A DNA stretch of 64,000 nucleotides from contig NZ_BMVM01000001.1 in the NCBI RefSeq assembly GCF_014650715.1, forward strand, positions 682,001-746,000, read 5' to 3'. The position numbers were made by a program, and so were the translations under genes. Shown in pieces: positions 33,198-42,100 of the stretch; within the stretch, counting starts at the first letter, position 1; each line of letters opens with the position of its first letter. The notes under the pieces were generated by a model, which saw nothing but the letters and a program-made list of their open reading frames with translations, was not told the origin of the DNA and did no database searches. This DNA is from Streptomyces bluensis. Its GTDB lineage: Bacteria; Actinomycetota; Actinomycetes; Streptomycetales; Streptomycetaceae.

Positions 33198-33875
33198 CTA
33201 GGGCAGTCGCCAGTCCACCGGCTGGGCTCCCTGGCGGGCGAGAAAGTCGTTGGCGCGGCTGAACGGGCGGGAGCCGAAGAACCCGCGGTCCGCCGACATC
33301 GGCGAGGGATGAGCCGACTCGATGGCCGGAAGGTCTCCGAGCAGGGGCCGCAGGTTGCGCGCGTCACGTCCCCACAGGACGGACACCAGCGGCTTGCCGC
33401 GCGCGGCCAGCGCACGGATGGCCTGCTCGGTGACCTCCTCCCACCCCTTGCCCCGGTGCGCCGCGGGCTTGCGCGGTGCCGTCGTCAAGGCCCTGTTGAG
33501 GAGCAGAACACCCTGTTGCGTCCACGGTGTCAGGTCCCCGTTCGACGGCCTGGGCAGCCCCAGGTCGGAGTGCATCTCCCGGAAGATGTTCTCCAAACTG
33601 CCCGGCAGGGAACGCACCTCGGGCGCCACCGCGAAGCTCAACCCGATGGCCATTCCCGGTGTGGGGTAAGGGTCCTGGCCGACGATCAGGACGCGAACGT
33701 CGTCGAAGGGCTGCTGGAAGGCCCGCAGGACATGCTGCCCCGCCGGCAGATAGGTCCGGCCGGCCGCTATCTCGGCCCGGAGGAAGTCGCCCATGGCGGC
33801 AATGCGTTCGGCCACAGGTTCGAGGGCTTTCGCCCAGCCTGCCTCAACAAGTTCATGCAAGGGTCGTGGTGCCAC
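33198..33875 (-). CDS. ung: Uracil-DNA glycosylase, family 1
   Basis: This 225-residue DNA-repair enzyme excises uracil from DNA. Motif A is [20 protein letters not shown], with the water-activating Asp. Also seen are the uracil-binding region [20 protein letters not shown] and the minor-groove loop [23 protein letters not shown] with its catalytic His. Length is normal. GTG 33875 lacks a strong ribosome site. Pieces of a second ung copy lie on either side on the opposite strand (33057-33104 and 34108-34221). Confidence 0.96.
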   Translation of the reverse strand: MAPRPLHELVEAGWAKALEPVAERIAAMGDFLRAEIAAGRTYLPAGQHVLRAFQQPFDDVRVLIVGQDPYPTPGMAIGLSFAVAPEVRSLPGSLENIFREMHSDLGLPRPSNGDLTPWTQQGVLLLNRALTTAPRKPAAHRGKGWEEVTEQAIRALAARGKPLVSVLWGRDARNLRPLLGDLPAIESAHPSPMSADRGFFGSRPFSRANDFLARQGAQPVDWRLP

Positions 33876-34107
33876 GGCGCGTCACTCTACTGGTCCACGC
33901 CATGCCCCCGCACGAACGGAGAGGCCCCCACGTGCGGACGCCGCTCGTGAACGCCACGCGCGGCGCCACGCGCGGCGCTACCCTTCCTCCTCGTCCAGAT
34001 CTTTCGAGATCTTCGAGCCCGCCGCGCAGATCGCCCTGCCGGTCACCGGGAAGGAGACGAGCGTGGTGCGTCCGCTGGTCGAGCCACTCCGCCGTGGTCG
34101 TCGTGCC

Positions 34108-34221
34108 CGCCCCTCCCCCAGGTCCGCGGACCGCGGATTCTACGGCTCCCGCCCGTTCGGCCGCGCGGGCGACCCGCTCGACCGGCAGGGAGCACGGCCC
34201 GTGCACGGGCGCCTGCCGTGA
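34108..34221 (+). pseudogene. C-terminal fragment of a second uracil-DNA glycosylase gene
   Basis: The plus strand encodes [16 protein letters not shown] then [17 protein letters not shown] and a stop, closely matching the last 37 residues of intact Ung. The catalytic-His loop is altered (RPSPRSAD for HPSPMSAD). Its TGA overlaps the GTG start of the kinase gene as GTGA, which looks like an old operon junction. With the 33057 fragment it suggests a decayed plus-strand ung that once preceded the kinase. Confidence 0.75.
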
Positions 34222-35207
34222 CCGGCACCGGAAACCCCGCCCCACCCGTCGTCCTCGCCGTGGACTCGGGCGGCTCCGGGCTCCGCGCGGTGCTGGCCTC
34301 GCAAGGCCGGGTCCGCTCTGCTCCGTTGGTGTCCAGGGAGCCGGTGCGGACCGGCCCACAGGGCATCGACGCCGGGCATCTGCTGGAGCAGCTCGTGCCC
34401 ATGGCGCGGCGGTTGCTCGACGACGCCGGGAGCGGCCCGCCGCGGGCGGTGGCGATCGGCGCCGCCGGATTCGCGAGCCTGGGCGACCGGATGCGCGCCG
34501 AACTCCCGGCGGCCCTCGGGCGGGAGCTCGATGTGCGACGGGTCGCGCTGGTCGCCGACGCGGTCACCGCGTACGTGGGCGCCCTCGGGATGCGGGCGGG
34601 CGCGGTCGTCGCCGGCGGCACCGGGCTGATCGCCATCGGTACCGACCTGGAGCGCTGGCACCGGGCGGACGGGTGGGGGCATCTGCTCGGCGACTGCGGC
34701 GGCGGGGCGTGGATCGGGCGGGCGGGCCTGGAGGCCGCGCTGCGCGCCCACGACGGCCGCCCCGGCGGCTCGGCGCGGCTGCTGGCCCGCGCCGAGGAGC
34801 TGTTCGGCCCGGTCGCCCGACTCCCCGGACAGCTCTACCCGCGCACCGACCGTGCCGCGGTGCTGGCCTCCTTCGCGCCCGAGGTGGCCGCCTGCGCCGA
34901 GGGCGACCCGGTGGCGGCGGAGGTCCTGCGCGCGGCGGCCCGGCACACGGCCGAGTCCGCGGCCGCCGTCTGCCCCGCTTCGGGCGAGCCCCGAGTGGCT
35001 CTCACCGGTGGCCTGTTCAGGATGGGCGACCCTTTCCTCGTGCCCCTGGAGGCGGAGTTGGCGCAGCGGCTGCCGTACGCGCGGCGCGTGGCGGCCGAGG
35101 GTGATCCGCTGCACGGCGCGGTACGCATCGCGGCCGAGTTGGCCGAGGGGGTACCGGCGCTGCCCGGCGACGAGAGGATGGTGCATGTGCAGGTGGCCGA
35201 AAAGTAG
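34218..35207 (+). CDS. N-acetylglucosamine kinase-like BadF/BadG ATPase
   Basis: This 329-residue actin-like ATPase resembles eukaryotic-type N-acetylglucosamine kinase. It shows the phosphate 1 loop [30 protein letters not shown], the phosphate 2 region [29 protein letters not shown] and the adenosine motif [12 protein letters not shown]. The likely reaction is ATP-dependent phosphorylation of GlcNAc or a related sugar. The start codon overlaps the stop of the ung relic. A DasR-like box occurs 3.4 kb away, but none directly upstream. Confidence 0.88.
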   Translation: MTGTGNPAPPVVLAVDSGGSGLRAVLASQGRVRSAPLVSREPVRTGPQGIDAGHLLEQLVPMARRLLDDAGSGPPRAVAIGAAGFASLGDRMRAELPAALGRELDVRRVALVADAVTAYVGALGMRAGAVVAGGTGLIAIGTDLERWHRADGWGHLLGDCGGGAWIGRAGLEAALRAHDGRPGGSARLLARAEELFGPVARLPGQLYPRTDRAAVLASFAPEVAACAEGDPVAAEVLRAAARHTAESAAAVCPASGEPRVALTGGLFRMGDPFLVPLEAELAQRLPYARRVAAEGDPLHGAVRIAAELAEGVPALPGDERMVHVQVAEK

Positions 35208-35386
35208 TACCCCAAAACGGACTCGCTTCTTCCCGTCGGCCACACTGTGAAATGCGCCACTCATGTCGCCCCATGTCAGCGCGAAGTCGCGCGGTTTTCT
35301 GTCGATCGTCACGTAACTCATCAGACAAATCCGGACGGATACCGCTCACCTGCACCCTCCCCGAACAGGGGAGCCCAAGAAGCCAG

Positions 35387-35392
35387 TAGCAT
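35387..35392 (+). promoter_or_regulatory. -10 box of leaderless chelatase-like gene
   Basis: TAGCAT ends 8 nt before ATG 35401, which has no Shine-Dalgarno sequence. No good -35 is seen, so an alternative sigma factor or an activator may be used. Confidence 0.4.
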
Positions 35393-35400
35393 GCGGCGCC

Positions 35401-36324
35401 ATGAGCTCCCCCACTGGGCCCGCATCCGGCCTGCCTGTACGAATGCCGCGACCCCGCCAGCCCGGGCGGCACCGCCGCCCCGAGCCCCTGGCGGCTCCTG
35501 AAGGCGCGCCCGCGCTCGTCCTCGCGGTGCCGGGCAAGCCCAGCGCCGCTACACGCAGCCTCGTCGAGGAGGTCGTGAGCATCGCGCGCTCCGAGCTGCC
35601 CGGCCTGGACGCGCGGATCGGGTACCTCGACGGGGACGGCGACGAGTTCCCCACACTCCAGTCCGTGCTCGCCCGTGCCGCCGAGGAGCGCACCGCCCGC
35701 TTCGAGCAGGCCCGCGCCGCGGGCATGGACGTCAAGGAGCCGGACGGCCCCGTCGCCGTCGTCGTGCCCCTGCTCGCAGGCCCGGACAGCTCGCTGCTGC
35801 GCCAGGTCCGCCAGGCCGTCATGGAGAGCCGTGTCGCGGCCGACCTGACGGACGTCCTCGGCCCGCACCCGCTGCTCGCCGAGGCGCTGCACGTGCGGCT
35901 GTCCGAGGCGGGCCTGGCGCGTGCCGACCGCGCCCGCCTGTTCACCGTGGCGACCGCCGCGGACGGCATCATCCTGGCGTCCGTCGGCGGCGACGAGGCC
36001 GTGCAGGCGGCCGGGATCACCGGCATGCTGCTCGCCGCTCGCCTCGCCGTGCCGGTGATGGCCGCGGCGCTCGACCAGGAGGGCTCGATCGCGGCCGTCG
36101 CCGAGCAGCTGCGCTCCTCGGGCTCGCAGAACCTCGCGCTCGCCCCGTACCTGATCGGCCCGGAGATCGACGCCGGCCTGATCGACGCGGCCGCCAAGGA
36201 GGCGGACTGCTCCCCCGCCGAGGCCCTGGGCCCCTACCCGGCGATCGGCAAGCTGGCGCTCGCCAAGTACACGTCGGCGCTGGGCATCGCCCCGCAGCAG
36301 CCGCAGGGCATGCCGGTCCGCTGA
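35401..36324 (+). CDS. Sirohydrochlorin chelatase (CbiX)-like protein
   Basis: This 307-residue protein resembles the CbiX/SirB class II chelatase superfamily that inserts metal into sirohydrochlorin. It contains two chelatase-like halves: ALVLAVPGKPSAATRSLVEEVVSI with GPVAVVVPLLAGPDSSLLRQVRQAV, and DGIILASVGGDEAVQAAGI with PVMAAALDQEGSIAAVAEQLR. The typical metal-binding His pair is not evident (VPLLAGPD replaces the usual PLLLxxGxH), so catalysis is doubtful; it may be a regulatory or scaffold relative. The mRNA is probably leaderless. Confidence 0.78.
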   Translation: MSSPTGPASGLPVRMPRPRQPGRHRRPEPLAAPEGAPALVLAVPGKPSAATRSLVEEVVSIARSELPGLDARIGYLDGDGDEFPTLQSVLARAAEERTARFEQARAAGMDVKEPDGPVAVVVPLLAGPDSSLLRQVRQAVMESRVAADLTDVLGPHPLLAEALHVRLSEAGLARADRARLFTVATAADGIILASVGGDEAVQAAGITGMLLAARLAVPVMAAALDQEGSIAAVAEQLRSSGSQNLALAPYLIGPEIDAGLIDAAAKEADCSPAEALGPYPAIGKLALAKYTSALGIAPQQPQGMPVR

Positions 36325-36374
36325 GCCGCGTCCGGCGTCCGGCGTTCGGCTCCGCAGAACCCGTGGCCGTGCGA

Positions 36375-36408
36375 AAGGGCCCGCATCCCTGCTCGGGAGC
36401 GGGCCCTT
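36375..36408. terminator. Bidirectional hairpin terminator
   Basis: AAGGGCCCGC pairs perfectly with GCGGGCCCTT, and an inner TCCC/GGGA lengthens the stem. It lies between the convergent chelatase-like and lactonase genes. Confidence 0.85.
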
Positions 36409-36459
36409 CGCCATGAGGCTTGCGCGGGCCTCGGCGCATGAGGGGGCAGTCGTCGGCGA

Positions 36460-37527
36460 TCAGTACCGGTCAGCTTCTCGGCCCAGGACCACGCACGACG
36501 CCGCGGGAACCTCGACCGAGCCCTCCGGGTGGGGCAGGCCCGTGTCCGGGTCGAGGGCGAACCAGCTCACGTTCCCCGAGCGCTCGTTCGCGACGTACAG
36601 GAATCCTCCCGAGGCGGTGAGCGCACGCGGCCAGTGGCCGCCGCACGGCACGGTGCCCGCCGGCGCGAGTTCCTTCCCGCCGCCGTCGACCGTGAGGACC
36701 GTCAGCGTGTCCTGCCCGCGTGTCGCCGTCCACACGAAGCGACCGTCGGGCGACACGACGATGCCCGACGGGTACGCCTCGCCGTCCGGGGCGCCCGGCA
36801 GCACCGGGGTCTCGCCGAGCGGCGTCAGCTCGCCGCCGCCCGCGTCCCAGCGGCAGACGGTGACGATCGGCGCGAGTTCGTGGACCACGTACGCGTACGA
36901 GCCGTTCGGATGGAAGGCCAGGTGGCGGGGCCCGGAGCCGGGCCGGAGCGCGAGGGCGCGGTGCAGCACGGGCACCCCGGCGTCCAGCTCGCACACCCGC
37001 ACCTGGTCCGTGCCCAGGTCGACGTCGACGACCCAGCGGCCGCTCGGGTCCGGCTGCACCTGGTGGGCGTGGGGGCCCTCCTGGCGCTGCTCGTCCGGCC
37101 CCGAACCGGTGTGCCGGAGGACTCCGGACGCGGTGTCCGCGAGGGTGCCGTCGGCGCGAAGCGGTACGGCGGTGACGCTGCCGGAGCCGTAGTTGGCGGT
37201 CAGGACGTGCCCTGCGACGAGGGAGAGGTGCGTGGGCCCGGCGCCGTGGACGCGGACCGGCGGCCCGGTGAGCTCCAGCCGCGCTCCGGTCACGCGGTAC
37301 GCGGCGACCGCGCCCTCAGGTGTCTCGCTGACCGTGTAGAGGAGGTCGCCGCCCGGCGCCAGGGCGAGGTACGACGGGTCGGGTACATCGTCCGCGCTGC
37401 TGAGGACGGTCAGCGCGCCGCTCGTCCCGTCCACTGCCGCCATGACGACGCCGGGACCGCCGGCGCTCGTGAACGAGCCGATGAACGCCCGTCGCCGGCT
37501 GCCGCCGCCCACGCCCGCGTCTGCCAC
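36460..37527 (-). CDS. Lactonase-family beta-propeller protein
   Basis: This 355-residue seven-bladed propeller is of the YbhE/6-phosphogluconolactonase family. Typical strands are RRAFIGSFTSAGGPGVVMAAVD at the N-terminus, DPSYLALAPGGDLLYTVSE, GPHAHQVQPDPSGRWVVDVDLGTDQVRVCELD, GPRHLAFHPNGSYAYVVHEL, YPSGIVVSPDGRFVWTATRGQDTL and HWPRALTASGGFLYVANERSGNV. It would hydrolyse a sugar lactone. GTG 37527 has GAGAGGGG 6 nt upstream. A DasR-type box lies about 65 bp upstream, hinting at amino-sugar control. Confidence 0.88.
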   Translation of the reverse strand: MADAGVGGGSRRRAFIGSFTSAGGPGVVMAAVDGTSGALTVLSSADDVPDPSYLALAPGGDLLYTVSETPEGAVAAYRVTGARLELTGPPVRVHGAGPTHLSLVAGHVLTANYGSGSVTAVPLRADGTLADTASGVLRHTGSGPDEQRQEGPHAHQVQPDPSGRWVVDVDLGTDQVRVCELDAGVPVLHRALALRPGSGPRHLAFHPNGSYAYVVHELAPIVTVCRWDAGGGELTPLGETPVLPGAPDGEAYPSGIVVSPDGRFVWTATRGQDTLTVLTVDGGGKELAPAGTVPCGGHWPRALTASGGFLYVANERSGNVSWFALDPDTGLPHPEGSVEVPAASCVVLGREADRY

Positions 37528-37586
37528 TGCCGTCCCCTCTCGGTGACACGCCTGTCGGCATCGTGCCGTCGGAGCCGACGGCAGCA

Positions 37587-37602
37587 TTAGGTCTAGACCA
37601 TA
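37587..37602. promoter_or_regulatory. DasR-responsive-element-like box
   Basis: The core GGTCTAGACC (37590-37599) is a perfect palindrome, and ATTAGGTCTAGACCAT closely resembles the Streptomyces dre consensus (A-S-TGGTCTAGACCA-S-T). It lies between the divergent lactonase and HAD phosphatase genes. Confidence 0.6.
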
Positions 37603-37695
37603 CCGTCCGCATGCCGAGTCCCCAGCAGTGAGCCGTGATGCAGCGCGCCATCCTTTCGGGTGATCGAGGAGACGGTCGCTGGCATCCTGAAGCCC

Positions 37696-38391
37696 ATGGG
37701 CATTCTCGGCGACACCTCGGTCATCTTCGATCTCGACGGAACACTCGTGGACAGCGAGCCCCACTACTTCGAGGCGGGCCGGCAGACCCTTGCGGAGCAG
37801 GGCGTCACCGATTTCACCTGGACGGACCACGAGCGGTACGTGGGCATCAGCACCCGGGAGACCATCACCCGCTGGAAGGAGCGGTACGGCCTGACCGCCT
37901 CCGTCGACGAGTTGCTCGCCGACAAGAACCGCCGCTATCTGGAGCTCGCCCGCGCCTCCGCCCGCGTCTACCCGGAGATGCGGGCGTTCGTGGAACTGCT
38001 GGCCGACGAGGGTGTCCCGATGGCCGTGGCCTCAGGATCGTCACCGGAGGCCATCGAGGCGATCCTGACGGGCACGGGTCTCGCCGACCGGCTGAAGACC
38101 GTCGTCTCGGCCGACGAGGTGCCCCGGGGCAAGCCGGCGCCCGACGTGTTCCTGGAGGCCGCGCGCCGGCTGGGGGCCGACCCGGCCGACTGTGTGGTCC
38201 TGGAGGACGCGGCGCCCGGCGCGGCCGCCGCGCACGCGGCCGGCATGCGCTGCGTGGCGATTCCTTACGTCGCCGCCCAGGCCGACGACCCCGCGTTCGC
38301 GACGGCGGGGCTGCTGGTGCGTGGCGGTCAGCGCGCGTTCACGGCGCGGGAGGCGTACGACTGGCTCATCCGGTCGGTTGGGACCGGGTGA
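37696..38391 (+). CDS. HAD-family phosphatase (beta-phosphoglucomutase-like)
   Basis: This 231-residue HAD subfamily IA enzyme has motif I VIFDLDGTLVDSEP, a C1 cap (FEAGRQTLAEQGVTDFTW to RYLELARA), motif II AVASGSSPEAI, the motif III Lys in EVPRGKPAPDVFLEAARRLG and motif IV VVLEDAAPGAAAAHAAG. It probably dephosphorylates a sugar phosphate; mutase activity cannot be excluded. ATG 37696 fits the family N-terminus; GTG 37660 would add 12 residues. It is divergent from the lactonase with a shared DasR-like box between. Confidence 0.9.
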   Translation: MGILGDTSVIFDLDGTLVDSEPHYFEAGRQTLAEQGVTDFTWTDHERYVGISTRETITRWKERYGLTASVDELLADKNRRYLELARASARVYPEMRAFVELLADEGVPMAVASGSSPEAIEAILTGTGLADRLKTVVSADEVPRGKPAPDVFLEAARRLGADPADCVVLEDAAPGAAAAHAAGMRCVAIPYVAAQADDPAFATAGLLVRGGQRAFTAREAYDWLIRSVGTG

Positions 38392-38403
38392 CGACGGACG
38401 AGT

Positions 38404-41400
38404 TCAGCGTCGCAGGGCCCTCGCCACGGCACCGGTGACACCGGCTGCGGCACCGGCGGCGGCGAGGCCGGTGCCCGCGAGGGCGAGGGACTTGGCCAGG
38501 CGGCCCGGTGGTGCGGGCCGGGCGCCGGGGGCGACGCCGTACGCCGTACGGGACGGATCGCCGGTGTCCGGGAGGGCGGACGCCAGGAGTTCCGCGAGGT
38601 GGACTGCCTCGTGGCCGCCGCTGTCCAGTTCGTGGATCTGGGTGCGGCAGCTGAAGCCGTCGGCCAGCACCACCGTCTCGGCGGGGGTCTCGCGCAGCCG
38701 GGGCAGCAGTACCCGTTCGGCGCAGGCCTCGCTGACCTCCAGGTGGCCCCGCTCGAAGCCGAAGTTGCCGGCCAGCCCGCAACACCCGGAATCCAGGTGC
38801 TCGGCGTCCACCCCGGCGCGGCGCAGCAGTTCCTGGTCGGCATCCCAGCCGAGGACCGCGTGCTGGTGGCAGTGCACCTGGGCGAGGGCCCGTGCCGAAC
38901 GGTCGGGTACCCGCGGGGGCTCGTAGCGGGGGCTGTGCTCGGTGAGGAGTTCGGCGAGGGTCACCGTCTGCCGCCGCAGCCTGCGCACATCGAGGTCACC
39001 GGGGAACAGCTCGGCCGCGTCCGAGCGGAAGACCGCCGTACAGCTGGGCTCCAGGCCCACCACCAGTCCCCCGCCACGCACGTGCTCGGCGAGGTGCCGG
39101 ACGGTGCGCGTCAGGATCCGTTTGGCGGTGGCGAGCTGGCCGGTGGAGATCCAGGTGAGGCCGCAGCACAGGGGCTCGACGGGCAGAGTGACCCGCCAGC
39201 CGGCGTGTTCCATGAGCTGGACGGCGGCCCGGCCGATGTGCGGATGGAAGACGTTGGTGAACGTGTCGGGCCACAGGAGGACCGTGCCCCGGGCGCCGTC
39301 GCCGTTCGGCTCGTGCCGGGCGAACCACTGCTGCAGCGTCTCGTGCGCGAACAGCGGGAGTTCACGGTGCTCGACCCCGGCGACGGCGAGGGCCACCCGG
39401 GACAGCGGCGGCGTGTGCGTGAGTGCGTTCACCACCGGGCCGGAGCGGGTGCGGCCCACTGCCTGGGCGAGCGCGGGCAGCCAGCCCATCGTCAGGTCGG
39501 AGCGCGGGCGCCGCCACGGACGTCCCGCGTAGTGGTGGGCCAGGAACTCGGCCTTGTACGTGGCCATGTCGACATCGGCGGGGCAGTCGTTCTTGCAGCC
39601 CTTGCAGGCCAGGCACAGGTCGAGCGCGTCCTTCACCGCCTCCGAGCGCCAGCCGTCCCGTACGGCGCTGTCGCCGTGCCCGTCGAGCATCTCGAACAGC
39701 AGCCGGGCCCGGCCCCGGGTGGAGTGTTCCTCCTCCCTCGTCACCTGGTACGAGGGGCACATCACCGCACCGCCCTTGTTGGTGAGCTGCCGGCACTTGC
39801 CGACGCCCACGCAGCGGTTGGCGGCCTGGGCGAAGGAGCCGCCGTCGTCCGGGTAGCGGAAGTACAGGTCCTGCGGGTCGTACGGGGACCAGTCGCCACC
39901 GAGCCTGAGGTTCTCGTCCAGCCGGTACGGCGCCACGACCTTCCCCGGGTTCATCCTGTTCTCCGGGTCGAAGAGGGCCTTCAGACGCCCGAACGCCTCG
40001 ACGATCTCCGGCCCGAACATCCGCTCCAGCAGTTCCCCGCGGCTCTGCCCGTCGCCGTGCTCCCCGGAGAAGGAGCCGCCGAACTCGGCGACGACACCGG
40101 CGGCGCGTTCCATGAAGCGGCGGTACTCCGCCACACCGTGCGCGGAGTAGAGGTCGAAGGGGATGCGGGTGTGGACGCAGCCGTGCCCGAAGTGGCCGTA
40201 CAGGCTGGGGCCCGTCTCGTCGGCGTAGCCGAACTCTTCGTAGAGGTGCTGGAGTCGGCGCAGGTAGTCGCCGAGCCGTTCGGGCGGGACGGCCGAGTCC
40301 TCCCAGCCCTCGAAGGTGTCGGGGTGGCCCGGCACGTGCGCGGTGGCGCCGAGGCCCGCCTCACGGACCTGCCACAGCTCGTCCTCGTGTCCCGGGTCGT
40401 CGAGCAACGCCACGTCCGGGTCGTGCTCGGACTCCTGGAGCGCGTCCAGCATCCGGTGTGCCCGCTCGTCGGCCTCGTCGACCGTGTCGCCGCCGAACTG
40501 GACCATCAAGTAGGCGTTTCCTTCGGGGAGTTCGCCGATCACCCGGAGATTGAGGCGCTTGAGCCGCTGGTCGCGGATCAGCCGCTGGTCCATGCCCTCC
40601 AGGGCGATCGGCTCGTACGGAAGGATCGCGGGCACGCAGTCGGCTGCCTCGTAGACGCTGGGGAAGCCGAGGACGACCAGGCTGCGTTCCTTGACCACCG
40701 GTACCAGTTCCAGCTCGGCCCGCAGGACGGTGGCCAGGGTGGACTCGCTGCCGACGAGCAGTCCGGCGATGTCGAAGCCGTGCTCCGGCAGCAGGGAGTC
40801 CAGGTTGTAGCCCGAGACGCGGCGCGGGATGTCGGGGAAGCGGCGGCGTATCTCATCCGCGTAGGTGTCGCGCAGCCCCCGCAGTGCGCGGTACACGGCC
40901 GCCGCGGGGTCGCCGCGGTGCTCGATCCGGGCGTACTCCTCGTCGGTCGTCTTCCCGCACCAGAAGCGGGTGCCGTCGTAGAGCAGCACTTCGAGGCGGG
41001 CGACGTTGTCGACGACCTTGCCGGTGCGCTGGGCGGTGGCGCCGCAGGAGTTGTTGCCGATCATGCCGCCGATGGTGCAGTTCATGTGGGTGGCCGGTTC
41101 GGGGCCGAAGCGCAGGCCCGAGGGGGCCAGTCGCCGGTTCAGTTCGTCGAGGACGATGCCGGGCTGGACCACGCAGGTGCGGGCGTCGGTGTCGACGGAT
41201 TCCAGGCGTGTGCAGTACTTGGACCAGTCGATCACCACGGCCGTGTTGGTGCACTGCCCCGCGAGGCTGGTGCCGCCGCCGCGGGAGAGCACCGGGGCAC
41301 CGTGCTCGCGGGCCACCGCCACCGCCTCGGCGGCGGCCTCCGGGGTGCGGGGGACGACCACGCCGATGGGGGTCTGCCGGAAGTTGGAGGCGTCGGTGGA

Positions 41401-41490
41401 GTACGCGGCACGGCTGCCGGGGTCGAAACGGACCTCGCCGTCCACGCGTTCGCGCAGCGCGGCGCACAACGGTGTCTCCCTCACGCCCAT
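38404..41490 (-). CDS. FAD-linked oxidase with C-terminal 4Fe-4S/CCG domains
   Basis: This 1028-residue fused oxidoreductase resembles D-lactate or D-2-hydroxyacid dehydrogenases (GlcD plus GlcF in one chain). The N-terminal PCMH FAD-binding domain shows VLSRGGGTSLAGQ, IGGMIGNNSCGATAQRTG and VSGYNLDSLLPEHG. The middle FAD-oxidase C domain has GHFGHGCVHTRI and SFSGEHGDGQSRGE. Then come 4Fe-4S motifs (CVGVGKC, CLACKGCKNDCP) and two CCG-type domains (PLCCGLTW and SGCCGLAGNFGFE). The C-terminus ends in an Ala/Gly-rich, possibly membrane-associated helix. ATG 41490 follows GGGAGG. Confidence 0.92.
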   Translation of the reverse strand: MGVRETPLCAALRERVDGEVRFDPGSRAAYSTDASNFRQTPIGVVVPRTPEAAAEAVAVAREHGAPVLSRGGGTSLAGQCTNTAVVIDWSKYCTRLESVDTDARTCVVQPGIVLDELNRRLAPSGLRFGPEPATHMNCTIGGMIGNNSCGATAQRTGKVVDNVARLEVLLYDGTRFWCGKTTDEEYARIEHRGDPAAAVYRALRGLRDTYADEIRRRFPDIPRRVSGYNLDSLLPEHGFDIAGLLVGSESTLATVLRAELELVPVVKERSLVVLGFPSVYEAADCVPAILPYEPIALEGMDQRLIRDQRLKRLNLRVIGELPEGNAYLMVQFGGDTVDEADERAHRMLDALQESEHDPDVALLDDPGHEDELWQVREAGLGATAHVPGHPDTFEGWEDSAVPPERLGDYLRRLQHLYEEFGYADETGPSLYGHFGHGCVHTRIPFDLYSAHGVAEYRRFMERAAGVVAEFGGSFSGEHGDGQSRGELLERMFGPEIVEAFGRLKALFDPENRMNPGKVVAPYRLDENLRLGGDWSPYDPQDLYFRYPDDGGSFAQAANRCVGVGKCRQLTNKGGAVMCPSYQVTREEEHSTRGRARLLFEMLDGHGDSAVRDGWRSEAVKDALDLCLACKGCKNDCPADVDMATYKAEFLAHHYAGRPWRRPRSDLTMGWLPALAQAVGRTRSGPVVNALTHTPPLSRVALAVAGVEHRELPLFAHETLQQWFARHEPNGDGARGTVLLWPDTFTNVFHPHIGRAAVQLMEHAGWRVTLPVEPLCCGLTWISTGQLATAKRILTRTVRHLAEHVRGGGLVVGLEPSCTAVFRSDAAELFPGDLDVRRLRRQTVTLAELLTEHSPRYEPPRVPDRSARALAQVHCHQHAVLGWDADQELLRRAGVDAEHLDSGCCGLAGNFGFERGHLEVSEACAERVLLPRLRETPAETVVLADGFSCRTQIHELDSGGHEAVHLAELLASALPDTGDPSRTAYGVAPGARPAPPGRLAKSLALAGTGLAAAGAAAGVTGAVARALRR

Positions 41491-41611
41491 GGCGCCTCCC
41501 TGCCCCTGTCTCCGTGGCTCGCTGCCGAACGGGCTCCCGGGTACCCGGGCAGGCAAGGGGCAACCACGACCGGGGCAGCTCGGCGGGAGGGCCCGGGTGC
41601 CGTCCCGGGGC

Positions 41612-42055
41612 CTAGCCGGATGCCCGCCAGCCGCTCCACCGCAGCACGGTGACCACGATCACCGGCCCGTCCGGCGGCCGGCCGCGGTACTGGGCGTACT
41701 TGTGTCGCAGCAGGTCGATGGCCGCGGTGTACTCGGCCCGCGCGTCTTCCCCGGGCGCGTCGGACGGTACGACCCGGGCGCCGCCGTCGGCCCGAACCCA
41801 CCACAGCTGGTCCCAGTCCTCGTCGTACGCGTCCGCGAGCAGGCAGACGGCCGGGTGGACGGCGATGTTGTGCAGCCGCCCGAGTTGCCGGGACCTCTTC
41901 GGTTTGTGGTCGACGGCGGTGACGATCGTGTCCTCGTGCCGGGCGAACACGATCGGCACCAAGTGCGGGCGTCCTCCGGGAGCGACCGTCGCCAGCCGCG
42001 CGACCCGGGCGCCGGTGAAGCGCCGCCGCGCCTCCTCGGGTGCCATGTCGGGCAC
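41612..42055 (-). CDS. PPOX-class F420-dependent oxidoreductase-like protein
   Basis: This 147-residue split-barrel flavin/F420-binding protein is of the pyridoxamine-5'-phosphate oxidase-like superfamily (TIGR03668-like). It shows RVARLATVAPGGRPHLVPIVFA, ATAVDHKPKRSRQLGRLHNIAVHPAVCLLADAY in shortened form TAVDHKPKRSRQLGRLHN, and DWDQLWWVRADGGARV. It probably reduces a small molecule with F420H2. GTG 42055 is preceded by GGGGAGG; ATG 42046 is the alternative. Confidence 0.88.
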   Translation of the reverse strand: MPDMAPEEARRRFTGARVARLATVAPGGRPHLVPIVFARHEDTIVTAVDHKPKRSRQLGRLHNIAVHPAVCLLADAYDEDWDQLWWVRADGGARVVPSDAPGEDARAEYTAAIDLLRHKYAQYRGRPPDGPVIVVTVLRWSGWRASG

Positions 42056-42100
42056 CGTGCCCTCCCCTCGGGTTCTCCCTCAGCGGCCTCGTGGTCTCCC

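Noticed and set aside
33876..34107. Gene in the plus-strand frame reading [17 protein letters not shown] before the ung relic
   Set aside because: No start signals and no family match; includes two copies of a 12-bp GCCACGCGCGGC repeat. Left as unexplained spacer.
35017..36414. Minus-strand open frame opposite the chelatase-like gene
   Set aside because: Antisense shadow; the plus-strand protein has clear internal repeats and the minus frame has none.
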